This document shows positions 54,720 through 64,000 of a stretch of DNA of 64,000 nucleotides, piece after piece. The position numbers and the translations under genes were made by a program. This DNA comes from Portulaca oleracea (Eukaryota; Streptophyta; Magnoliopsida; Caryophyllales; Portulacaceae). Below the pieces are notes generated by a model. It saw only the letters and a list, made by a program, of their open reading frames with translations. It did no database searches and was not told the DNA's origin. Numbering within the stretch: the first letter of the stretch is position 1; each line of letters opens with the position of its first letter. The DNA lies in assembly GCA_029582165.1 (NCBI GenBank), contig CM055870.1, positions 10,721,832 through 10,785,831 on the forward strand, written 5' to 3'.

Positions 54720-57295
54720 ATTACCAAAGTTGTTATTGTGCTTGAAGGGGAAGGCCAATTTACTTTAACTATAAGCAATTCTTAATTAATTTTTCTCTAT
54801 TCCCCACCACCTACAAACAATCATAAGAATCAAAGAGTAACACATACACACAAATATATATACTTGAACTATCCACTTTGAATATAACTATTAATAAATT
54901 CCGTGTATTGGATAATTATGTCCCCCGACTTTGACCGTGATAACTCTACCATAATATTGAATGTCGACAATGTAATAGTGGAGTCATCTCAACCAAAATC
55001 TAAGTTAATGACTAAAAATTCAATAGTGGTTTTAAACTCTTATACGTCCCCACACTCTTTGGGTTTAAAGCACGGATGCATCAAAAGCAACCTTAGCTTT
55101 GCATAAATAAATATGGAGGTGTCGGAGAATTAAGCTTGAGATCCCTTGTTCAACTTGACTTTAACGCCATGTTGAATCATCTCAACCAAAACTTTAATCT
55201 AATGATTGAACCTAAGGTCCGTTATTAGTTTTATACTCTAACACTATCTTAGGTTGGTTCAATGCGGCGCTTGTTATTTTTAAGTAAAGTTTTAAGTTCA
55301 GTCCCATATGAATAGAAGAAATATGTGACAGGAAAGTTCCACATTTCACCTCTTTGTAGGGTAACAATTAACCTGACTTTTTACAACAAAAACCCAAGAC
55401 TAAGGTTATGTTCTTTTGCCAGGTTAAACCTGACCATCTTAACTTATCCTAAATTATTCTAATCTAACACAATTCCCCAAAAAATCATTCATTCTAAAAT
55501 CACAATTCCTCAAAATAGCATCCTAACTCATCCTAACCTAACTATCCTAACTTGAAAATAACTTATCCAAAAAACATGGCCGAAGAAATATTAAATATTG
55601 ACAAACTATCTTTACAAAGGGATATTATTTTTCTACCTAACAAAAAGATGAAAGGGGGTAAATAAAGGAGCACAATTTATCCTCTATAGTTTTAGGATGC
55701 ATTGCATATCAAGATAACTAGTCAATAGTCACTCATTACCCAAAATTGAAAATAAGAAAAATGATGAAGAAAATTAAAAGCATAAATATTAAAGAAAGCA
55801 AAGTTCCCATTCTTTAGCTTTTAGGGTGGTCTCAAATGCCTTTTGCATTGTCATTGGGGTAACATTCCTTTCTCATCATCCATGGCATTTCATATGCCTT
55901 TGGCCACCCTTTTTAATCATAATTAATCATTCTCTTAGTTCTTGCACCATGTTCTCCTGCCCAGTTTGTACTCTATATTCTTATCCTTTATTTTGCCTTT
56001 CCTAATCTTATTAACACTTTCTTACCAATAATATTATTATCATTCTAATTTATTGTTGTAATTATGATGTTAAGAGTGCTAGTATTAGACTATTAGTGGT
56101 GATTATGATGGATAGTATATATAAGATACAATGTACATTGTTATATTCACATATAGGGATATTGAAATGCAACTTAATTAATTTACGAACGCTTAACAAA
56201 TTGTAATATAATTTTAATTTTTTATAAAAGAAGAAATATTTATTAATGAAAAATTATACAGTATCTATAATGAAAATATGTTAGAATAAATCAATAACAT
56301 GAACAAATGAAAAAAAAAATGAAAAAAGAGCTTTGATTAATGTAACTCAGTGTATCAATATATATATGTCTCTCCTCTCTGTAAAGAACTAATATTTTTG
56401 AAAGACAAATTATCCTAATTATCCTATACTAATTATTCTATCCTAACTTAACGCATGTACACAATTCTACAAAAACAAACATCCTAATTTATCATAACTT
56501 ATCCTAACCTAACTGTCCTAACTTAAAAATAATTCATCCAAGTAACAGGGTCTTAATTAATTACTCATCTTTCAAATGTGTAGATATCTAGAGAAAAAGA
56601 AAATCACTCTAAAATATCAATAGTCAATTGATCTCCCCCCCCCCCCCCCAATAATTTGAAGATTAAAATTTCAAACCTTAATTATTAATGAAATTGTCTA
56701 TATTGCGTCAAAAAATAAAATTGTCCATATGAATCTCAATACCTAATATTTTTGAAAGACAAATTCCTAATTAGATCCATATATATTAATTAAGAAAAAA
56801 GTATGAGCTGCATATTTTTCGAAAAGAGTGGTCCAAATGTCCAATCCATTCATCTAAGTAGCTTTATTCCTTGTGATTAGATGAAAAGTGGATAACCAAC
56901 TCTTTTTTATTGACTTAATGAGTTGTCTAATTATAAGCACCATGACCTCCATTAGTGCAACTAATCAACCCTCTAAGTGTCAACTTCATCTTATTTTGTT
57001 TCTTCCTCCACTGCACACCTCATTGCTTCTTTTTCACCTCCTTCTTTGGCTGCAAAAATATTTGTCCCTTGGATATAATAAAATTGAAGATTTAAATGTA
57101 ACACAAACAGTATAAAATTATACTACAAACAATAAAGTAATTTTAAAACAATCAATATTGCCAATGCAAGCTAACTTTGAACAGCTCTAATCTAGAACGA
57201 TTTTCTTTCCCTCTACAAATAATTTCAAAAATAAAAATAAAACAACAGACAAAAAAAATTTCCCTTTTTGGTTTTTCTGTTAGTTTACTGTAAGG
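54720..57295. other. AT-rich spacer with MITE fragments
   Basis: 55405-55585 and 56395-56550 share TTATCCTAA/CCTAACT-rich sequence with ends like TTCTTTTGCCAGG and AAAAACATGGCC, probably two copies of one MITE. C15 lies at 56635-56649. A 75-aa frame at 56888-57115 has no recognisable domain. No gene is supported. Confidence 0.4.
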
Positions 57296-57900
57296 TTGAG
57301 TTCGACAATAGTGTTTGGGGCAGCGTTTAACGTTTTGACCAAGTCAAAACTCTAATTGTTTGGACGTCAAAAGTTGATATAAAACGTTGGTTTACCGAAC
57401 AGTTAAAATTTAATCAAATAGTGTTTTAACTGGTCAAAATGCTAAATGCTAACTCAAACGCTACTGCCGAATAGGGCTTCAATGTTACCTGTTCTTTGCA
57501 TTGGATAAAATGAGGTTTAGATGGATTGAATTAGATTGGATTGGATAAGTTATGATGTTCTTTTGGGGAATTATGTTTTTAGAGAGGATTTTTTTGAGAA
57601 ATTGTGTACGGTTTGGATTGGATTGGAAAAAACTACCAATACAAAAAGCATTTGGAGTAACGTTTATATTCTTTGGTCAAAAAATGCCCTTTGGAAAATT
57701 TTATCTTTGAAAATTATTGATATCCTTTAATGTCAATTCACAATTATCTGTTCACTCAACCGCTAAATTTACCGAACACAATTCTCATTTGAACAGTCAT
57801 TTGTTATCTGCTATTCAAACACCCATCTGATGCTTAAACTACTATCTGTTACATAAACCACTATACACTATCTAAAACGCTAATTTTACCAAATAGTATC
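57296..57900. repeat. MITE inside a larger AT-rich element
   Basis: 57488-57655 is the second copy of the ATTGG-rich MITE of 25506-25681 (shared TTGGATTGGATAAGTTATGATGTT). It interrupts a unit with scattered opposed phrases, such as AAACGCTACTGCCGAATAGGG and CAAACACCCATC, whose exact limits I cannot set. Confidence 0.5.
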
Positions 57901-58436
57901 AGTTGCAAATCTAGCTCATCTAAAGTTCACATTGACACAAAATATAGCAAACAAATCCAAATGACAAGAGGCACCTTTAAGGAATTATACACCGATGACT
58001 ACTTCATTAAATTTGAAAAAGGTTTCATATAGTTTGATAGACAGGCAAACACTCATAGAAACAGTTGTATAAGGATATTTACATATTATGGAACAACATT
58101 ACATTACTTACAACATTGTTGAAGAAAAGATCCTTCTTTAAAAAAGGGAAAGACAGGGTCCCCGTGAATGTGCGGGGGGAGCAATAGCATCCCACAAATT
58201 TGGCACTAAAGAAAGCTGCCTTCTCCCACTTCTTCCTCTCATCAAAAGCAAACCATGATTTCATAATTTTCACATACAAAGACAAACATCTTTCAAAAGG
58301 TATAAAAGTTTGAGCTTCTCCATCAATTTCATTCATAAATATGTTGGGTGTTGCAAAAGTAATTACTCTATATATTTCTTAGCATGTGCCCCTTTTTTAG
58401 GTTTCCAATGTTCATGTAGTTATATTATTTACGGGG

Positions 58437-58722
58437 TTTTGGCTCCAATTAATCTGTATTCATAGATAAGTGACTGAAAATAATCAAAACTGACTTTTTG
58501 ATTGACAGTATATCATACTTTTAACTTATTCACTGTCACAGTGTCATTAAACTTTTTTTTTCTATTTTTAGCAATCAAAAATCCAAATTTAGTGCTAAAA
58601 TAGAAGAAAAAAAGTTCAGTGACGGTAAATATGTTAAAAGTATAGCATAGTGTCAGTCAAAAAGTCAATTTAGATTATTTTTAGTTACTTGCCTATGGAT
58701 ACAGATTAATTAGAGCCAAATC
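58437..58722. repeat. Foldback MITE of about 286 bp
   Basis: Arms of about 120 bp pair: TTTGGCTCCAATTAATCTGT at the left is mirrored by ACAGATTAATTAGAGCCAAA at the right. ATCATACTTTTAAC and its inverse lie near the centre. The loop is short and AT-rich. Confidence 0.85.
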
Positions 58723-59399
58723 TCTTATTTATATATATTGAGACATTACCAATTAAAGTTTCCAAAAGTTGAGACCTACGCATAATTCATAACCACGAAC
58801 ATTAGATAACAGAGCGAGTGTATCTTTTTTCCCTTGTGTCAAAATGGCAAAGAAATGAAAGCTGATATGGGTAAGTATAGTGATTAGGAAATCCAAAGCA
58901 AATTCTTGTAGTCAACTAATTATCAATGATGATACCTTAAGATGATGTTTTTGATTCCTTAATTAGATCATGTTTTGTTGCAATACTATATTGAAAGATT
59001 GAAAACTTGATGTAGGTATAAGAACTCGATAATGTAGGCATACTATATCCAAAGCAAATCCAAAATGTTGGCTAAGATTAAAGGAAAAGTTGTAATGGGG
59101 GAATCAGACAACTCGATAATGTTTAGCCTTTTAGATTTAAAGGGTGGCATCCGAAAAGGGTTTTGGTAGTCACAATGAAGAGTAGGCAACAAGTTTATTG
59201 ATGATGGACCTATACATCATGGGCCTAAAATCTAGTTTTACTACATATATCTTGTGTTATGAATTATGATTCTCAATCCACAACCCCGAGTAAAAGTATA
59301 CTTTTACAGTATAATAACATATACAATATATACATAAGCTACACTGGTCCTCAATCTACAACCCCGATAAACTTATATTACTTCTTTTCCTATGGTGCA

Positions 59400-59552
59400 C
59401 AATATCTATTACATGCACCTGGAGCACGTGTTCTACGATATTTGGAGTGAACAATCCCAATCCCAATAACAAGAGCGAACAATCATAATAATATGAGTGA
59501 ACAAAATCGTAATATTCGAAGCATATGCTCCGGATGCACCTAATCAATTGCA
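59400..59552. repeat. GCACCCGGAGCA-type MITE, copy 2
   Basis: The ends are TTACATGCACCTGGAGCACG and, inverted, TGCTCCGGATGCACCTAA. The interior repeats GTGAACAATC. Same family as the copy in kinesin intron 2. Confidence 0.75.
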
Positions 59553-60416
59553 GCGTTTGGTAGACTTTCACTATCCCCTTGGAAAACTGTTTACCGAATT
59601 CAAGAGTGAAATAATAGGGTCTCACACTAAGACTTGCCTATCTATTTGTCACAACTAAACATGGGAAAGTTTTGGAACCAAACGCTCCCCTAGTAAAAAG
59701 TAAAAACCCACGCAAATTATAATTATAAAGGAGGCTTCAGACTACCCAGGTAGCTGGTAAGTGGTTAGCCACATACATGAGTCTTCCTTCATATTTCCAA
59801 CCCTAAAATCTCCCTTATTTTTCACTTGCTTCCACATCATGAAGAACTGTCTTAGCCTACCTTGTACAGCAGGGTGAGGGCTATGGAAGAAGCATGGCGA
59901 AATCACGCCTTCTTAACACATTATCAGTTTTCAGAATGCTAAAAAAAGGGGGGAAAAGACAGATGTGCTACCAAGCTTGTCCTTTATACACTAGAGAATC
60001 AGTTAGCAGCACCAAGCAACTTCTCAATTTATTAAATGCTCTGGCCACATTACATTTAGCCAACTGTAGAACAAATGTATGCACATTTTCACTGACCTAT
60101 TCACCTTAAATACCATCAATTTACTACAAAGTACAATGATATCTTCAAATGTGCCCTACACCACGCCCGTACAATTAAGATACTGTGGTATATTAACATC
60201 AGAGCTATAGCTATATTTATCATCATCGTCGTCATTGTCATCACCACCATCAGCGGTTCAATTGTACCAATTCTGACCAAAGAATCAGGGAAGAATAAGC
60301 TTCATTGTCTTCCAATTCGGCTGTAATTTCTATTCTTCAGTAACTCAATGAATTACCTAAGTTAAAAATCTGCTGTATACGACTCATTCTATGGCAACAA
60401 GGCAATCATTTGAGTG

Positions 60417-63400
60417 TCAATGACGGAGTGTATGGGGGTGTGTGTCAGAATCAAACAGCTTGACAAGAAAACGGTTGATCGTCTCAAAAGTGGTAAAGGT
60501 GATCATAGCAGCCGGTGTGGCCTTAAGCAGATTGGTCGCATAGCCTCGGTAAAATCCTGAGATGCCGTCTTGCTGTAGGATTTTCCTGACACAGTCCCTC
60601 ACTCCTGTGTAGCGCTTCTCTGAGTGATGCCCTTGGTCTTGAAGCCTTGATCGAACCACCTGCCAAATTTATATGTCGGGTTACATGTCTTGATCCTAGA
60701 ACCTAGATGATACTTAGAAACTCAGAACTATGAACTACAAAGACCCAACAAATAGTGAAATGAGTGGCTTCCTTATCTTCTTATTAGGTTAAGAAAGCCC
60801 AAGCCCAAAATGTCACAAAGGGATCCTGGAGCCTAGGCATGGGTCCGAGGTGAACGTGCGTGATGAGGTGCACTTCACATATGTTTTTTCTTTGCATGAA
60901 AATCATTCCCGCATGGAAAAGAGTAGCGATTATGGGTGTTTCTGGAGGTGTTTTAGGGTTGAGGGGGTCAAATTGAATAGAAACACAGCAAAAAGAGCCT
61001 TTTCGTTTTAATATTTTCATCCACAAGGATGCAAATGATGCAAAAAGGAACACAAAAGGTGCATCTTTTGTGGTCTTTATGGTTAACTATATAATAAAAC
61101 TGGTGTGCTCAGTGGTACACAACTCAGCCCACGAATGCATGCATCAATTTTATGTTGAACAAAAAAAGTATGAACCCACTAGATCAGGGGCCTCCATGTT
61201 GGATAATCCAGTTTTAGGGTTAAGTGTCAAGCCCCAAATGATCAGGGTTAGTTTGAAGCATGTTTAAGGGCAACACAGACAAATCTGAACCGGACACGGG
61301 TCGTGCAGGGGGTTAGAGAGCTGGAAAAGGAAGCAGAGGAGCGACACGGGCCATGTCAGAGGTGACACGGACCGTGTTAGAGGTGACAGGAACCGTGTTA
61401 GTGTGGCTGGCATTATTATTTCCGAGTTTTTTTTTTTCCCCTCTAAGTTGGTTTGATCTGAGATTCTATTTGCCGACTTATGGAGCTGCTTGGTGGCCAA
61501 GGAACTCTCTAATAACCGTGGATCTAATCTTGTAGCCACTATTATAAATAGAGCCTCAGGTGCAAGGTTGTATGGCATGAGTTGAGTTGTGATTCATCGA
61601 TACACCACGAGAGATTGTTTCTTTGAAGTTTGAATCTCTGTGTCTTTGTTGTGAGTTGTGAGTTGTGAGGGGTGAGATTAGCTGCGAGTGTTGAGTCTCT
61701 ATTTGCAATTCATTGTGATCGTGAGAGATTGATACTTTGATAGAGCTCAGATAAATCTCAGATAAGCACTGTTGTAATCTTCTGTTAGTGCAACAGTTTC
61801 GTGGTGTTTCACGTTAAATCCCGTGTCAATCTTTATTTCTGTTTTAGCCATATTATTGTTTGTGCTACTAACATTGCCCTGAGGTCCGAAATTTCAGATT
61901 CTCAATGATGAAGCACGTTGAGTCATACTTATCAAAGACTACGAATAACTCATATTCACAATATTGTTTTATGAAATAGGAGGCCTTTCTTATGATGTGC
62001 AAGCTTTAGGTACTAAAAATGGTGTATTAAGCAAGGTAATAAGTAAGCATACCTCATGTGGGTATGTCAATGTAGATGCACATATTTTGGAGACTGATGA
62101 AGCAATTAAAACATCATAAGCAGGAAGCTTATCAAGATCAGCTTCATCTACAAGCGCCCAAGAAAATAGGTCAGACTAGATTACAAAAATCAGCAATCAC
62201 ATAAAACTAAGTTTCTGTAATGTGAAAGAAAGTACCACGGCTCGCCAAATAGCCTTTCACTTGCTCATATATTGGAAATTGGATTGCAACATGACTGATA
62301 CCAGCCAATGCAGGAACCAGCCCACTGCCGATCAAGAATAATGTAGACAAGATAAGTCGTCAAAAATAGAAGTGACGCTTTAAGCCCTAGTCATGGCTAA
62401 TCATAAACTCATAACAAAAAGTTAGCACAAAACCTACCTGTACAGGCCACGAATACCCTCCTCTCGAGCTATTCTTCTCAAAGCAGATAAAGTACTCTTG
62501 TACGGAAGCACACCTGCTCTCATTCCTTGAGTCTGTACGTAGAAGAAAATAATATAGGTGAATTTTGCAGCGTTGATACGAGACTCGCGCACAAAGGTGA
62601 AAGAAACAGTACTGAGCTCATGAATGAGAAGTCATCAACAGACAATGCTAGCTAGCAAAGGAATAGTTTCGAAGACATACTAAAATAGGAGCAAACATAA
62701 TTTTCTTTCACAAGCATTCATCTTTATTCATAATTTTATATTTTCTCCATTCCAACAAGGAACAAGGAATGTGATTTCTTAGTTTTGTCCACTGAAGGAG
62801 AAAGGCCTTGGGCTCCATTCATTTGGTTTTCCAGTCTCAAGCTGCTCTTCTGCAAAGTCATTTCTTACAGTCATCAAAGTTGATTTGTCCTTGGTTTTCA
62901 TAGGGCTTGCATTAACTAAAGCTTTGGATTTAGGTAGGCAACACTAATTCTATTGCAGTCTTGATGGTAGGAGAAGGGACTTTATGACCCCAAGATAATA
63001 TCATGAAATAGTAGGGGGACTGTCTTTACGGTGGAAGAGTTCGATACTCTTACAGCACACTCTTCAGGCCTTAGTCTAAACCAGAACCTCGAATCTCCAA
63101 TCGGTAATCATTTAGTTAGAATTGCTTCTCTTTGCAAAATGATTGTACTTGAAATCCTTCCGAAAAGCCTCATTCTCACACCCCAAGATTGTTAATGTAT
63201 TCTATCCTGAAAATCTATCCTTTCAGAAACCCTATAGGAAAGCAAACTCTATCCCTTTTACCTTTTACGTACGTCTAAGGCCAGGAATTTTTTTCCAAGA
63301 TAGTCTAAACAGACAGATTAATACTGATGCTGTGATGCATACGCTCAAAAACATTGGCAACCCCCCCCCCCCCCCCCGCCCGCGGAAGAAATGTTCTCTG

Positions 63401-63986
63401 CTTTTTTCTTTCTTTTTGCGGTGATTTTTTTTCAATTTCAGTAGCAAGTTAGGCTAATTACAAAGCTGTCAGGTGACCTGGTCCCTAAGACCCTAACCTT
63501 TACTTGGGCACCATTCAAAGTATTCCATAATTGGAAATAATGTTTTCCTAACATCGTTGTAAAACAAAAGATAAATAACCACTATGTTTTGGAAACACTG
63601 TCCAAGCAATGCCATCTCTGAAAGAGGGGAAACCTCAAATCAAGTAGCTAATTTCCACTTTGTGCAAATGAGTGGACGAACTGAGACAATATAAAGTAGA
63701 AGAGGTATTTGAGTTTACAAGACCAACCTGGAATCTTGTCTTCACAACCCAAAGGGGATTTATAGCAATGATTGTTGCCGCTCCAGCCCCAGAAGCGGCA
63801 ATTACATTGGCACCCACAGAAAGTTGATTTCCATCTGCATAACGTACCACAAAAAAACAATTATATGCTGTAAAAGGCGTTAAACAAAAATCAGTTAATG
63901 GTAGAGCTCCAGATGCCATGATAAGGAGTAAACTAACCATCTGATCCAAGACGGCTCTTAAGTTGTTCATACACTGTAAAATACAC
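60417..63986 (-). CDS. NDT1: Mitochondrial carrier, NAD+ transporter (3' six exons)
   Basis: Member of the mitochondrial carrier family that imports NAD+ in exchange for adenine nucleotides. Exons: 63986-63938, 63834-63728, 62532-62438, 62324-62236, 62147-62053, 60659-60417 (TGA at 60417-60419). All are GT-AG and in phase, giving the C-terminal 225 aa. The N-terminal third lies past the window edge. Carrier signatures: [10 protein letters not shown] in repeat 2 and YPHEVVRSRLQ in repeat 3. The Trp in the repeat 2 signature marks the NAD/FAD/folate/pyrimidine subgroup. Segments [23 protein letters not shown] and [24 protein letters not shown] closely follow Arabidopsis NDT1. Six hydrophobic segments are expected; about four remain. 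Introns here are 103 to 1393 bp; the last holds an LTR-like insertion. NDT2 is the alternative name. Confidence 0.92.
61198..61880 (+). repeat. LTR-like block with TATA box in the last NAD-carrier intron
   Basis: Starts TGTTGGATAATCC. It contains tandem GTGACACGGACCGTGTTAGAG-like repeats (61340-61405) and an ATTATAAATAGAGCCTC promoter-like site (61552-61567), then GTGAGTTGTGAGTTGTGAG repeats, and ends near GTGCTACTAACA. The layout (TG start, TATA midway, CA end) is that of a Ty1/copia LTR, but no matching five-base flanks or primer-binding site were found. It lies antisense to the host gene. Confidence 0.45.
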
Positions 63987-64000
63987 CTGCAATCATGACA

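Larger units (their letters stand above)
57901..60416. other. Spacer downstream of the NAD carrier gene
   Basis: Contains the foldback element 58437-58722 and the MITE 59400-59552. An 85-aa minus-strand frame at 58079-58336 has no recognisable domain and may be chance. 59700-60416 is likely 3' flank of the carrier gene; short CAT/CAC repeats lie near 60220-60255. Confidence 0.4.

Noticed and set aside
58079..58336. 85-aa minus-strand frame
   Set aside because: No recognisable domain, no exon context, and a length expected by chance in 64 kb.

Overview
The window is nuclear DNA of a flowering plant, almost certainly a eudicot. Four genes with many introns and plant-type proteins sit in AT-rich sequence crowded with transposable elements. 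The RRM-bearing LINE at 47.8-51.0 kb is of a type described from beet, so Caryophyllales/Amaranthaceae is possible, but that is inference.

Layout. 1-4158: 3' end of a Ty3/gypsy element (broken integrase, polypurine tract, 2.5 kb LTR), inserted into a Mutator-like (MULE) transposase gene whose zinc-knuckle tail resumes at 4159. 5841-6293 (-): GRF zinc-finger protein with a C-terminal membrane helix, convergent with the MULE gene. 7271-15481 (-): complete 17-exon mitochondrial fumarase. 15.5-23.6 kb: AT-rich spacer with LINE remnants and a 1.66 kb hAT-type element with perfect 8-bp target duplications. 23621-27837 (-): 5-exon J-domain protein with introns full of MITEs. 28672-28964: LTR carrying a 5S-rRNA-like domain (Cassandra type). 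31037-37254 (-): complete 19-exon kinesin-14 with a calponin-homology domain, including a textbook U12-type AT-AC intron. 37.3-60.4 kb: gene-poor repeat field holding a GGGTC-rich composite, MITEs, nested palindromes, a 498-bp retroposon with 16-bp target duplications, and an ORF2-less RRM LINE split by a 1.4 kb insertion. 60417-63986 (-): 3' six exons of a mitochondrial NAD+ carrier, running off the window.

The reading frames of the four genes were rebuilt exon by exon. Every junction keeps phase, giving 494 aa (fumarase), 141 aa (J protein), 1001 aa (kinesin) and 225 C-terminal aa (NAD carrier). In Arabidopsis, FUM1, a CH-domain kinesin-14 and NDT1 carry consecutive locus numbers (At2g47510, At2g47500, At2g47490, from memory). 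The same three families lie here in the same order on one strand, so the window appears to be an old conserved gene block expanded by transposons, with the J-protein gene as an extra. Fumarase and the NAD carrier are linked functionally through mitochondrial NAD-dependent TCA metabolism; the kinesin and J protein have no evident link to them.
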